This document shows positions 26,044 to 34,713 of a DNA stretch of 64,000 nt, in pieces. Source of the stretch: Novosphingobium sp. ZN18A2 (GTDB taxonomy: Bacteria > Pseudomonadota > Alphaproteobacteria > Sphingomonadales > Sphingomonadaceae). Below the pieces are notes generated by a model that was not told the origin of the DNA, did no database searches, and saw only the letters and a program-made list of their open reading frames with translations. Positions within the stretch are counted from its first letter, which is position 1, and each line of letters opens with the position of its first letter. The position numbers and the translations under genes were made by a program. The stretch is taken from the NCBI RefSeq assembly GCF_036784765.1, contig NZ_CP136651.1:992001-1056000 (forward strand), written 5' to 3'.

Positions 26044-26988
26044 TCATTCTGCGGGCGGTCCGCCGAAGTGCGCGCGGATGCCTTCGGGTGCGGCGTCCAG
26101 CAATCGTGCGGCAAGCGCGGCCGGGCCTGCCGCGTCATTCGCGGGAAAGCGGGCCTCGTCTTCGATCCGCAAGCTGCCGTCCGGGCTGAACAGCGCGGCG
26201 CGCAACACGATGTTGCCTTCCGCCGCTGTGGTGAGAACGGCGATCGGGCTGTGGCAATTGCCGCCAAGGCCCAGCAACAGCGCGCGTTCTGCCCGGATCG
26301 CGGCATGGCTGGGCGCGTGGTCGACAGCGGCGATGATTTCCACGATGTCCGCGCGTCTGGCCAGGCACTCCAGCCCGATGGCGCCCTGCGCCGGTGCGGG
26401 CAGGAAGGTGTCCGCCGGCAGGACATGGCCGACGCCGGTCTGGTCCAGCCGTTCCAGCCCCGCCGCCGCCAGCAGCGTGACATCGGCCTCCCCCGCCTGG
26501 AGCTTCGCCAGCCGCGTCGCCACGTTGCCGCGAAACGTCACCGCCGAAAGATCGGGCCGCAAGTGCAGCATCTGCGCGGCGCGGCGCGGGGCGCTGGTGC
26601 CCACCCGCGCGCCCTGCGGGATCGCGGCGATACTTTCCGCCCCCACCAGCACGTCGCGCGCATCGGCGCGCGCAAGCACGGCGGCGATGGTGAATTCCGG
26701 TGGACGGATCGTTTCCACGTCCTTCATCGAATGCACCGCTGCGTCTATCTCGTGCGCGTCCAGCCAGGCATCCAGTTCCTTGGTCCACAGCGCCTTGCCG
26801 CCGATTTCGGCCAACGGGCGATCCTGTATGCGGTCACCGCTGGCGGTGACGGGGACGAGTTCTATGGCGCTTTCGGGCCAGCCGTGCGCCTGGCACAGCC
26901 GGCTGCGGGCTTCCTCGGCCTGCGCCAAGGCCAGCGGGGACTGGCGCGTGCCAAGGCGCAGCGGCTTATCGGGTAAGGGCGTGTTCAT
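26044..26988 (-). CDS. hemC: hydroxymethylbilane synthase (porphobilinogen deaminase)
   Basis: Joins four porphobilinogen units into hydroxymethylbilane. The 314-residue product has [14 protein letters not shown] (11-24), the catalytic Asp region [10 protein letters not shown] (84-92), [20 protein letters not shown] and Cys245 in [10 protein letters not shown], to which the dipyrromethane cofactor is attached. It is first gene of a minus-strand run hemC-hemD-mitofilin-like and diverges from tsaD with 45 bases between, a common arrangement in this class. Confidence 0.97.
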   Translation of the reverse strand: MNTPLPDKPLRLGTRQSPLALAQAEEARSRLCQAHGWPESAIELVPVTASGDRIQDRPLAEIGGKALWTKELDAWLDAHEIDAAVHSMKDVETIRPPEFTIAAVLARADARDVLVGAESIAAIPQGARVGTSAPRRAAQMLHLRPDLSAVTFRGNVATRLAKLQAGEADVTLLAAAGLERLDQTGVGHVLPADTFLPAPAQGAIGLECLARRADIVEIIAAVDHAPSHAAIRAERALLLGLGGNCHSPIAVLTTAAEGNIVLRAALFSPDGSLRIEDEARFPANDAAGPAALAARLLDAAPEGIRAHFGGPPAE

Positions 26989-27033
26989 GCGCGGCTTGCC
27001 CTAGACCGCAAACCGTCTAAGGGGAACCCGTTC

Positions 27034-28098
27034 ATGGCGCTGATCCTCGGCATCGAATCCAGCTGCGACGAAACCGCGGCGGCCATCGTCGATTCGCACG
27101 GCGATACGCTGGAGACGCGCGTCATCGCGCAGCGCATCGCTTCGCAGGACGAAGCGCATCGCCCTTATGGCGGGGTCGTTCCCGAAATCGCGGCGCGCGC
27201 CCATGCCGAAGTGCTGGCGCCGATGGTGGGCGCGGTGCTGGCCGACGCGGGAATGACGCTGGACGACATGGACGCGATTGCCGCCACGGCGGGACCGGGG
27301 CTGATCGGCGGAGTCATGGTCGGTCTTGTCACCGGCAAGGCGCTGGCCATGGCGGCGGGCAAGCCGCTGATCGGCATCAATCATCTCGAAGGCCACGCCC
27401 TTTCGCCGCGCCTTGCCGATCCGGCGCTTGAATTTCCCTATCTGCTGCTGCTCGTTTCCGGCGGACATTGCCAGTTGCTGGAAGTGCGCGGGGTGGGCAA
27501 TTACCGCCGCCTTGCGACCACCATCGACGATGCGCTGGGCGAAGCGTTCGACAAGACCGCAAAGATACTCGGCCTTGGTTATCCCGGCGGCCCGGCGGTT
27601 GAGCGGCTGGCGCGCGAGGGTGATGGCGCGGCCGTGCCCCTGCCGCGCCCGCTGGTAGGATCGGGAGAGCCGCATTTCTCGTTCGCGGGGCTGAAAAGCG
27701 CGGTCATGCGCGCCAAGGCGGGCGGGCAATATGCCGATGCGGATATTGCCGCATCGTTCCAGCAGGCGGCGCTCGATTGCGTGATAGACCGCACGCGCGG
27801 CGCGCTCGACGCGACGGCGGGGGATGAAGGCGCAGGGATTACCGCGCTTGTTGTCGCGGGCGGGGTTGCCGCCAATTCCGCGCTGCGCGGCGCGCTGGTA
27901 TCGCTGGCGGCGGATTACGGCTTGCCCCTTGTCGCGCCGCCGCCGAAATTGTGCACGGACAACGCGGCGATGATCGGCTGGGCCGGGGCGGAGCGTTTTG
28001 CAGCGGGCCATGTCGACCCGCTCGACCTTCCGGCGCGGCCACGCTGGCCGCTCGATGCCGATGCGGCGCCGGTTCGCGGAGCGGGGGTGAAAGCATGA
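27034..28098 (+). CDS. tsaD: tRNA threonylcarbamoyl transferase subunit TsaD
   Basis: Transfers threonylcarbamoyl to A37 of ANN-decoding tRNAs. The 354-residue ASKHA-fold protein has [15 protein letters not shown] (5-19), the metal-binding motif NHLEGH with His117 and His121, [10 protein letters not shown] and the late Asp in [15 protein letters not shown] 27034 follows AAGGGGAAC. It overlaps gpsA by four bases (ATGA), so the two genes are translationally coupled. Confidence 0.97.
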   Translation: MALILGIESSCDETAAAIVDSHGDTLETRVIAQRIASQDEAHRPYGGVVPEIAARAHAEVLAPMVGAVLADAGMTLDDMDAIAATAGPGLIGGVMVGLVTGKALAMAAGKPLIGINHLEGHALSPRLADPALEFPYLLLLVSGGHCQLLEVRGVGNYRRLATTIDDALGEAFDKTAKILGLGYPGGPAVERLAREGDGAAVPLPRPLVGSGEPHFSFAGLKSAVMRAKAGGQYADADIAASFQQAALDCVIDRTRGALDATAGDEGAGITALVVAGGVAANSALRGALVSLAADYGLPLVAPPPKLCTDNAAMIGWAGAERFAAGHVDPLDLPARPRWPLDADAAPVRGAGVKA

Positions 28099-29111
28099 CG
28101 GTGCAACAGGACGCGGGCCGGACCCCGCAAAAACCGGCGGTTGGCGTTGTCGGTGCCGGCGCCTGGGGAACCGCGCTGGCCCAGATGCTCGCCTCCGACG
28201 GACGCGAGGTGCTGCTGTGGGCGCGCGAGGCGGAAGTGGTGGACGAAGTGAACGCCGCGCATCGCAACACGCCGTTCCTGCCGTCCGCGCGCCTGCACGA
28301 CACGATCCGCGCGACGGGCACGCTTGCCGACTTGCGCGATCTGCCTGTCCTCCTGCTGGTAACGCCCGCCCAGTTCCTGGGCCGCATTCTGGGCGAGATG
28401 GGGCGCGGGCAGGGCGACCTGGTGCTTTGCGCCAAGGGGATAGAGGCGGGCAGTATGCGGCTGATGGCCGACGTGGCGCGCGAAGCCGCACCGCAAGCCA
28501 GCCTTGCCGTGCTGTCCGGTCCCACTTTCGCCCATGAAGTCGCCGCCGGCCTGCCCACCGCGGTAACGCTTGCCTGCTCGGGCGGGGAGGAACAGTGGCT
28601 GCGGCTTTCCGATGCGATCGCGCGGCCCGCGTTCCGGCCATACTATTCGGACGACATCGTCGGCGCGGAAATCGGCGGCGCGGTAAAGAACGTGCTCGCC
28701 ATCGCCTGCGGCGTTGTCGAGGGGCTGGGCCTTGGCCAGAACGCGCGCGCCGCGCTGATCAGCCGGGGTTTTGCGGAGATGCTGCGCTTCGGGCAGGCAC
28801 TTGGGGCGCAGGCGGAAACGATCTCAGGCCTGTCGGGCCTGGGCGACCTTGTGCTCACCTGTTCGTCCACGTCGAGCCGCAATTTTTCGCTGGGCAAGGC
28901 GCTTGGCGAGGGTGCGCGCGCGACGGAGCTGCTGGCCAACCGGGCGACCGTGGCCGAAGGGGCGTCCACCGCGCCTGTGCTGGGCCGGATCGCGCGCGAA
29001 AAGGGCATTTCGATGCCTATCGTCGAAGCCGTCGAAGCGCTGCTGGACGGGACCATGCCCGCCGCCAGCGTGGCCGAAGCGCTGCTTTCCCGGCCCTTGC
29101 GCGCGGAATAG
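28095..29111 (+). CDS. gpsA: glycerol-3-phosphate dehydrogenase [NAD(P)+]
   Basis: Reduces dihydroxyacetone phosphate to sn-glycerol 3-phosphate for phospholipid synthesis. The 338-residue product has the Rossmann motif [14 protein letters not shown] (about 18-31), [15 protein letters not shown], catalytic Lys in [12 protein letters not shown], and [19 protein letters not shown] 28095 overlaps the tsaD stop. The flippase gene follows after three bases. Confidence 0.97.
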   Translation: MTVQQDAGRTPQKPAVGVVGAGAWGTALAQMLASDGREVLLWAREAEVVDEVNAAHRNTPFLPSARLHDTIRATGTLADLRDLPVLLLVTPAQFLGRILGEMGRGQGDLVLCAKGIEAGSMRLMADVAREAAPQASLAVLSGPTFAHEVAAGLPTAVTLACSGGEEQWLRLSDAIARPAFRPYYSDDIVGAEIGGAVKNVLAIACGVVEGLGLGQNARAALISRGFAEMLRFGQALGAQAETISGLSGLGDLVLTCSSTSSRNFSLGKALGEGARATELLANRATVAEGASTAPVLGRIAREKGISMPIVEAVEALLDGTMPAASVAEALLSRPLRAE

Positions 29112-29114
29112 ACC

Positions 29115-30638
29115 TTGCCAGGCAGTTCATCATCCGACGACAAGTCCGATATCGCCGCGCTGGCGAAAGGCGGGCGGACCAATTTCTTCGGCTTCCTGCT
29201 GCGGCTGGCCGCCAGCCTGCCGTTCCTGTTCATCGCCGGGCGTCTTTACGGGGCAGAGGCACTGGGCCGTTTCGCGCTGGCGATCATCGCGGTGGAATTC
29301 GCCGCGCAGATCGCCACGCTCGGCCAGAAGCGCGGCATTGCCCAGCAACTCGCCAGTCCCGATTGCAATGCTGCCGGCGTGGTCGCCGACGCGATGCTGC
29401 TTTCGGTCATGGGGTCGGCGGTGCTTGCCGGTGCGCTGTTCGCCCTGCCGCAACTGATGTTCCCGCAACAGGATTTCGATACGATCGAACGGCTGCTGCC
29501 GCTGACCGTGCTGCCGCTTGCGCTTACCGACATCGCGCTTGCGGCGCTGGCCTTTCGTTATGACATCGCCGCGACTGTCCGCGCCCGATCGATCGTCCAG
29601 CCCTGGACGCTCTCGATCATGGCGCTGGTGCTGTGGTTCGTGATGCCGGTGGACGGGCTGATCGCAGCCTACGTGCTGTCGATGACCGCCGCGATGGTTA
29701 CCGCGATGATCCCGCTGGTGCGCAGCTATGGCTTGCCGCGCCATTGGTCGCCGCACCCCATAACGCTGGGGCGGCTGGCGCTTCGCAACCTGCCGCTGGC
29801 TGGCGCGGATGCGGTGGAGTGGGGCACCCGGCGGCTCGATATCGCGATCCTCGGCCAGTTTGCGCCGGCTTATGCGGTGGGCGTCTATTACGTGGCGCAG
29901 CAGGTGGCCAGCCTGCCGCAGAAGCTGAAGACCAGTTTCGAACCGATCCTTGGCCCGGTGATCACGCGCAACCTGGCCGAAAACAACTATCGCGCCATTG
30001 CCAGCCAGGTCTGCCAGGTGGGGTTCTGGATCATCGCCGCGCAGGCCGGCATCGCGCTGGCGCTGGGAATTCCCGGCGAAGGGGTGATGGGACTGATCGG
30101 GCCGAACTTCGTGGGCGGCACAGGCGCGCTCGCCCTGCTGCTGTTCGCGGAAGTGGTCGCCGCGACGGCGGTCGTCAGCGAAGCGGCGCTGATCTACATG
30201 GCGCGCATGCGCAACCTGTGGATCAGCCTTGCGACTATCGGCTTGCAGGCGGTGTTGACGGTGGCGCTGATCCTTGCGGTCCGCGCCGCGCCGGGATGGA
30301 CCCTGCCGGGCGGATATCGCTTCGATCCGGAAAAGGTGGGGCTGTTCCAGGCCGCCGCCGCGGCACTGGCGCTGGCCATATCGCTGGGCTTCGCATCGAT
30401 AATGAAATCGCGCCTGCTGTCGCGCCTGTTGGGTCAGCGTGTGAACAACTGGCGCTGGGCGCTGGTCTGGGCAGCGGCGCCCGCGGGGCTGGTCGGCTGG
30501 CTGGCAGGACGGTTCCTGCCCGAATGGGCAGAGCTTTCGTTCGGCATCGCCGCGATCCTGCTGGTCTATGGCGCGGTCATCTGGCGGCTTGGATTCGGAC
30601 CGGAAGACCGCGTGCTGTTCAAGCGGCAACCGGCCTGA
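29115..30638 (+). CDS. polysaccharide flippase-like membrane protein
   Basis: A 507-residue protein with about 12-14 hydrophobic segments, beginning GGRTNFFGFLLRLAASLPFLF and LGRFALAIIAVEFAAQIATLG. This is the pattern of Wzx/MOP-superfamily lipid-linked oligosaccharide flippases (COG2244 type). No sugar genes are nearby, so the lipid cargo is unknown. The start is taken as TTG 29115, three bases after gpsA; no ATG or GTG lies before the first membrane helix. The context GACCTTGCCAG is the same as at the TTG start of the desulfurase at 11993. Confidence 0.8.
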   Translation: MPGSSSSDDKSDIAALAKGGRTNFFGFLLRLAASLPFLFIAGRLYGAEALGRFALAIIAVEFAAQIATLGQKRGIAQQLASPDCNAAGVVADAMLLSVMGSAVLAGALFALPQLMFPQQDFDTIERLLPLTVLPLALTDIALAALAFRYDIAATVRARSIVQPWTLSIMALVLWFVMPVDGLIAAYVLSMTAAMVTAMIPLVRSYGLPRHWSPHPITLGRLALRNLPLAGADAVEWGTRRLDIAILGQFAPAYAVGVYYVAQQVASLPQKLKTSFEPILGPVITRNLAENNYRAIASQVCQVGFWIIAAQAGIALALGIPGEGVMGLIGPNFVGGTGALALLLFAEVVAATAVVSEAALIYMARMRNLWISLATIGLQAVLTVALILAVRAAPGWTLPGGYRFDPEKVGLFQAAAAALALAISLGFASIMKSRLLSRLLGQRVNNWRWALVWAAAPAGLVGWLAGRFLPEWAELSFGIAAILLVYGAVIWRLGFGPEDRVLFKRQPA

Positions 30639-30751
30639 CGCTCCGTTCCGGAGCAAACGTTTCATCGCAGCTACGAAACATTCAGTCGGCATTCACGGCC
30701 GTTGCGGCCTCTTGGTTTGCGGGATGAAGATGAACGGGAAGGGGAGTTCCC

Positions 30752-32446
30752 ATGCACTTCGCGAAGCGGCCGGCATTTCCGGTTTCGATTGCCTTGATCA
30801 CGGCCATGCTATCCGCCTGCGCGGCGGAACAGCGGCAGGTTGCCAGCAACAGCGCGGACAGTGTGGTCGTGACCGGCCAGCGCAAGGAAGCCGGGACGGC
30901 AGGCGATGCGTCGATGGCGCAGCCGCCGTCGCCGCGCGGGCCGGCCGCCCCGCTGGCGCCGCCCCCACCCGCGCCTGCGATGATGGCGGCCCCGCAAGCC
31001 GGCCAGTACGTGCGCACCCGGCCGTTCGTTCCGCCCGTCCTCGTCCCCGCCGATCCCGGCCGCGAACGTTATGACGGCAAGGACGTAAGCCCGGTCCACC
31101 TTGTGGCGCAGGAGCCGGTTTCCACGTTTTCCATCGACGTCGATACCGGGGCCTATGCCAACGCCCGCCGATTCCTGGAGGGCGGGCAGATGCCCCCGCG
31201 CGATGCGGTGCGCACCGAAGAGATGATCAATTACTTCCGCTATGACTATCCACGCCCCGACACGCGCGAAACGCCGTTTTCGGTGACAACGGACGTGGCG
31301 AAAACGCCATGGAACGCGCGGACCAAACTGCTGCGCATCGGCCTTCGCGGATACGACCTGCCGGCAAAGGGGCGTCCGCCCGCGAACCTGGTGTTCCTGG
31401 TGGACGTTTCGGGGTCCATGGGATCGGCGGACAAGCTGCCGCTGGTGAAGACCGCGCTTTCCGCGCTGGCGAATGAGCTGGGGCGGCAGGACCGGGTGTC
31501 CATCGTCGTCTATGCGGGCGCCGCGGGCATGGTGCTTGAACCCACCAACGACACGGCAAAGATCCGCGCCGCGCTGAACCGCCTGCATGCCGGTGGATCG
31601 ACAGCGGGCGGGGCGGGTTTGCAGCTTGCCTATCGCATCGCGGAAGACAACTTCGTCAAGGGCGGGGTAAACCGCATCCTGCTGGCGACGGACGGCGATT
31701 TCAACGTCGGCGTGTCCGATCGCAAATCGCTGATCCGCATGGTGGAAGACGAGCGGGACAAGGGCGTTACGCTTACCACGCTGGGCTTCGGCACAGGCAA
31801 TTACAACGAAGCCATGATGGAACAGATCGCCGACCACGGGAACGGCAACTATTCCTATATCGACAGTGCGCTGGAAGCCCGCAAGGTGCTGGCCGAAGAG
31901 ATGAGCTCCACGCTGTTCACCATCGCCAGGGATGTGAAGATCCAGGTGGAGTTCAACCCGGCGGCCGTATCGCAATACCGCCTGCTGGGGTATGAAAACC
32001 GCGCATTGCGCGAAGAGGATTTCGATAACGACCTTGTCGATGCGGGAGAAATCGGCGCGGGCCACCAGGTTACCGCGATCTACGAGATCGTTCCCGCGGG
32101 TAGCGAGGGCTGGATCGCTCCGCACCGCTATGATGCGCTGGCCGCATCGGGCAAGGCGCGCGAAATGGCTTACGTAAAGCTGCGCTACAAGTTGCCCGAT
32201 GGCGATAGCTCTCGGCTGATAGAGCGGCCCGTGGCGGCGGCGCTTATGCGCACGGCGCGCACGCCGTCGGGCGATTTCGCCTTCGCCGCCGCGGTGGCCG
32301 CCTATGGTCAGAAACTGCGCGCCGATCCGTTGCTCTATCGCTATTCGTTCGCGGACATTGCCGGGCTGGCCGGACGGCAGGATGACTATTACCGGCAGGA
32401 GTTCATTCACCTGGCAAGGCTTGCCGGTTCGCTGAAGGCGGAGTGA
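30752..32446 (+). CDS. von Willebrand factor A domain lipoprotein
   Basis: A 564-residue exported lipoprotein: signal peptide with lipobox LSAC (Cys23), a Pro/Ala-rich linker, a VWA_N-type region with FSIDVDTGAYANARRFL, the VWA domain with MIDAS DVSGS (Asp218, Ser220, Ser222) and a C-terminal DUF3520-type region with ADIAGLAGRQDDYYRQEF. Such proteins bind partners through metal at the MIDAS. Residues about 37-45 read SVVVTGQRK, which resembles the TonB-box of sphingomonad outer-membrane receptors; this is unusual in a VWA lipoprotein. ATG 30752 follows GGGGAG. Confidence 0.9.
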   Translation: MHFAKRPAFPVSIALITAMLSACAAEQRQVASNSADSVVVTGQRKEAGTAGDASMAQPPSPRGPAAPLAPPPPAPAMMAAPQAGQYVRTRPFVPPVLVPADPGRERYDGKDVSPVHLVAQEPVSTFSIDVDTGAYANARRFLEGGQMPPRDAVRTEEMINYFRYDYPRPDTRETPFSVTTDVAKTPWNARTKLLRIGLRGYDLPAKGRPPANLVFLVDVSGSMGSADKLPLVKTALSALANELGRQDRVSIVVYAGAAGMVLEPTNDTAKIRAALNRLHAGGSTAGGAGLQLAYRIAEDNFVKGGVNRILLATDGDFNVGVSDRKSLIRMVEDERDKGVTLTTLGFGTGNYNEAMMEQIADHGNGNYSYIDSALEARKVLAEEMSSTLFTIARDVKIQVEFNPAAVSQYRLLGYENRALREEDFDNDLVDAGEIGAGHQVTAIYEIVPAGSEGWIAPHRYDALAASGKAREMAYVKLRYKLPDGDSSRLIERPVAAALMRTARTPSGDFAFAAAVAAYGQKLRADPLLYRYSFADIAGLAGRQDDYYRQEFIHLARLAGSLKAE

Positions 32447-32549
32447 CTGGGTCGCGGCTGTTCCGGCGCCCGTTGCGCTCCACATCGGTGATTCCCGCTG
32501 CGGACGCGGCCTTCACAAGCGCACCGCGTTCTGGAATGAACCGTGCTGC

Positions 32550-33290
32550 ATGACACCGGGAAAGAAACACGCGATCGGCCTTGTGGCCGTGCTGGTGGTG
32601 GCCGTCGCCAGCCACTTTGCCACAGGGCCGTCGCTTATCGCGCGGCTGAAGGCGCAATCGCGCGCCGCGCTCGATGCGCACGGCGGGCGCGACGTGACGG
32701 CCGATTTCACTTCGCTGGCCGGGCTCTATACCCGCCATGCCCGCCTTTCGACCGACCAGCGGCTGGGTGAGGAACGGCGCATGGAACTGGCGCAGGCGGT
32801 GGCGCGGATTCACGGCATGGGCGCGGTCACATGGGTGCGCGCACCGGGGCTGGAGGAAGATCGCGCGCTGCAGGCCCGTTTCCCGCCCGATCACTGCCAG
32901 AAGGATGTCGAAGGGCTGCTTTCGGTGCGGACCATCCGCTTTGCGGAAGGCAGCGCGGCGATAGACCCCGCCAGCCTTCCGCTGGTGCGCGAAGTGGCGG
33001 AAGCGCTGCGCCCGTGCAGCGGGTCGCGCATACTGGTTTCGGGGCACACCGATCCGGTGGGTAACGAGGATGCGAACCTGCGCCTGTCGCAGCAGCGGGC
33101 CGAAGCCGTGCGCAGCGAACTGGTGCGGCTTGGGTTGTCGCCCAGGCAGATCGTGGCAAGGGGGTTCGGTTCCTCGCGCCCGCTTGAAAGCACGTCGCCC
33201 GACGATCCGGCCAACCGGCGGATCGAGTTCGAGGTGCTGGAAGTCCCGCCGATCAAACTGACGCCGATCGACCGGCCGGCCGCGCAATGA
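32550..33290 (+). CDS. OmpA-family peptidoglycan-binding protein
   Basis: A 246-residue protein with one N-terminal hydrophobic helix (AIGLVAVLVVAVASHFA), a short helical region and a C-terminal OmpA domain from about 125: TIRFAEGSAAIDPASLPLV, SGHTDPVGNEDANLRLSQQRAEAV (split conserved block) and DPANRRIEFEV with the diaminopimelate-binding Asp and Arg. It would tether the membrane to the cell wall. It is 103 bases after the VWA gene and 27 bases before a 31-residue membrane peptide gene. Confidence 0.9.
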   Translation: MTPGKKHAIGLVAVLVVAVASHFATGPSLIARLKAQSRAALDAHGGRDVTADFTSLAGLYTRHARLSTDQRLGEERRMELAQAVARIHGMGAVTWVRAPGLEEDRALQARFPPDHCQKDVEGLLSVRTIRFAEGSAAIDPASLPLVREVAEALRPCSGSRILVSGHTDPVGNEDANLRLSQQRAEAVRSELVRLGLSPRQIVARGFGSSRPLESTSPDDPANRRIEFEVLEVPPIKLTPIDRPAAQ

Positions 33291-33317
33291 CGGAAACACG
33301 ATGAAGGGAGCAGGGCC

Positions 33318-33413
33318 ATGCCGCTGGTGATTGAAACAATCCTGCTTTGCCTGTTCGCCTATGCGTTCGGGCTGGCCGCCGGGTGGTTGATCTGGGGGCG
33401 CCGCGCGCAGTAG
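33318..33413 (+). CDS. 31-residue single-pass membrane peptide
   Basis: A very short gene: ATG 33318, stop TAG 33411-33413, with a good GGGAG (33306-33310) 7 bases upstream. The peptide is hydrophobic from residue 3 to 26 and ends in a basic tail; the exit from the membrane reads GWLIWGRRAQ. The next gene's membrane helix ends in the near-identical WWVWGRGK, which suggests the two are related or act together. A conserved position between an OmpA-like gene and a membrane-anchored HhH gene would confirm it. No known family is recognised. Confidence 0.65.
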   Translation: MPLVIETILLCLFAYAFGLAAGWLIWGRRAQ

Positions 33414-33446
33414 GCCATTCGCCACATAACTGGGGACATTCGAATC

Positions 33447-34043
33447 ATGATCCAACTGATCGAGGCGAACTGGATCGCGCTCGTCGTCGTGCTGCTGCTG
33501 GGCATCGTCGTCGCTTGGTGGGTGTGGGGCCGGGGCAAGCCCGCCGCGCCGCAGCGCGATGTGAAGGATGTGCTGTCCGAAGGGGCGGAGCGCGCGAAAA
33601 GCAACAAGGCGCTGGTCGATGCACCCTCTGCCGCGTCAACGGCATCCTTCGCGGCGAGCGGGCCGGACATCTTCGGCGGCATTGGCGAACTGGCCGCGCA
33701 CGGCGCCGAGGAAGAGATCGAGGACGCGAAGGAAGCCGCCGCCAAACAGGCGGAAGCCGCACCTGCCCCGGCGCCCGCCCCTGCGCCTCCCCCTGCACCG
33801 GAGAGCGCCGACGACCTTTCGCGCATCAAGGGCGTGGGGCCGAAGCTGAAGGCGCGGCTTGCCGAACTGGGCGTGACAAGTTTTGCGCAGATCGCCGCCT
33901 GGACGGACGAGGACATGGCGAAAATCGACGCGCAGCTCGGCTCTTTCGCCGGGCGTCCGGCGCGCGATGCCTGGGTAGATCAGGCAAAGCTGCTCGCCGG
34001 CGGCGATACCGCCGCCTACGAAGCGAAGTTCGGCAAGTTGTAA
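33447..34043 (+). CDS. membrane-anchored helix-hairpin-helix protein
   Basis: A 198-residue protein: N-terminal membrane helix (WIALVVVLLLGIVVAWWVW, about 9-27), a low-complexity Ala/Glu/Pro-rich linker (about 75-120), and a C-terminal HhH-type domain beginning DDLSRIKGVGPKLKARLAELGVTSFAQI, similar to DUF4332-like domains. HhH domains bind DNA or serve as protein contacts; with a membrane anchor the second is at least as likely. It follows the 31-residue peptide by 33 bases and ends one base before a palindromic repeat. Confidence 0.85.
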   Translation: MIQLIEANWIALVVVLLLGIVVAWWVWGRGKPAAPQRDVKDVLSEGAERAKSNKALVDAPSAASTASFAASGPDIFGGIGELAAHGAEEEIEDAKEAAAKQAEAAPAPAPAPAPPPAPESADDLSRIKGVGPKLKARLAELGVTSFAQIAAWTDEDMAKIDAQLGSFAGRPARDAWVDQAKLLAGGDTAAYEAKFGKL

Positions 34044-34084
34044 TAACCAAAGCGCGATATGCCTGACTCATCGCGCTTTGGTTA
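34044..34084. repeat. dispersed palindromic repeat, copy 1
   Basis: Perfect 15-bp inverted repeat, TAACCAAAGCGCGAT (34044-34058) against 34070-34084, with an 11-base loop. A related copy is at 47233-47272 and a diverged inverted copy at 34109-34148. The sequence after the stem, AAGCCCGTGT, is also shared with the copy at 47233. It lies one base past the HhH gene stop and may act as a 3' hairpin. Confidence 0.85.
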
Positions 34085-34108
34085 AGCCCGTGTGGCGCTT
34101 GAACATTT

Positions 34109-34148
34109 CCGAGGCGTGATGCGTCAGCATCCTGGCGCCTTGGAATAA
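34109..34148 (-). repeat. dispersed palindromic repeat, diverged copy 3 (inverted)
   Basis: Read on the minus strand this 40-base stretch matches the copy at 47233-47272 in 30 of 40 positions by eye, keeping CCAAGGCGC and most of the second arm. It faces copy 1 at 34044-34084, so the two make an inverted doublet of about 105 bases between converging genes. Confidence 0.6.
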
Positions 34149-34152
34149 GACG

Positions 34153-34713
34153 TCAGCCGGCGGTCGATGCGGCTGCCGGCTGATTTCGGCACGCGTTCAC
34201 AAGATCGCGGATAACGGGCGAACCGGTCACGTCGATCTCGCCGCCACCCGGCAGCGTGGCGGTAAACGTGCGGCCCATGAACACGTCGCTCAAATCATCG
34301 GCGGCCGGCATCGACCCGCGCCAGACATAGCCGCCCTTGCCCGAAGGATCGGGCACGGCATCGACCGGAAGACGCAGGATCCTGCGGTTGCCGATCAGCG
34401 CGAAAAGCGCCTTCGCCCCCACCGGCGCCGCCACGTTGCGCGTTATCACAAGCGCGCCCTTGCGGCAGGCAACAGAAAGCTGCGCCCGCTCACCCGCATA
34501 GCCGAACCCAGCCGCGCCGGCGTCCGCCGCGCGCCATTCGGGCTTCTCGTCCGGCGCATGGCTGGGCGATGCCAGCGGCGCGGGCGAAGGCAGCGGCAGG
34601 TTCACCGCGTCCAGCGGATCGCTGCTGGCCTGCGCGCCCGGCGCCATGCCGCGATTGCACGCGGCCAGCGCCAGAGCGGCAACAATGGCCGGCGCCAGGC
34701 GAAACCGGCGCAT
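34153..34713 (-). CDS. lipoprotein, putative
   Basis: A 186-residue exported lipoprotein: signal peptide and lipobox ending LALAAC, a Pro/Ser/Ala-rich linker, then a compact domain with GYAGERAQLSVACRKGALVI and FTATLPGGGEIDVTGSPVIRDLVNAC containing two well-placed cysteines that might form a disulfide. No family is recognised. ATG 34713 overlaps the stop of the S10 peptidase (TGATG); a GTG one codon earlier is possible. It is co-transcribed with the peptidase. Confidence 0.75.
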   Translation of the reverse strand: MRRFRLAPAIVAALALAACNRGMAPGAQASSDPLDAVNLPLPSPAPLASPSHAPDEKPEWRAADAGAAGFGYAGERAQLSVACRKGALVITRNVAAPVGAKALFALIGNRRILRLPVDAVPDPSGKGGYVWRGSMPAADDLSDVFMGRTFTATLPGGGEIDVTGSPVIRDLVNACRNQPAAASTAG

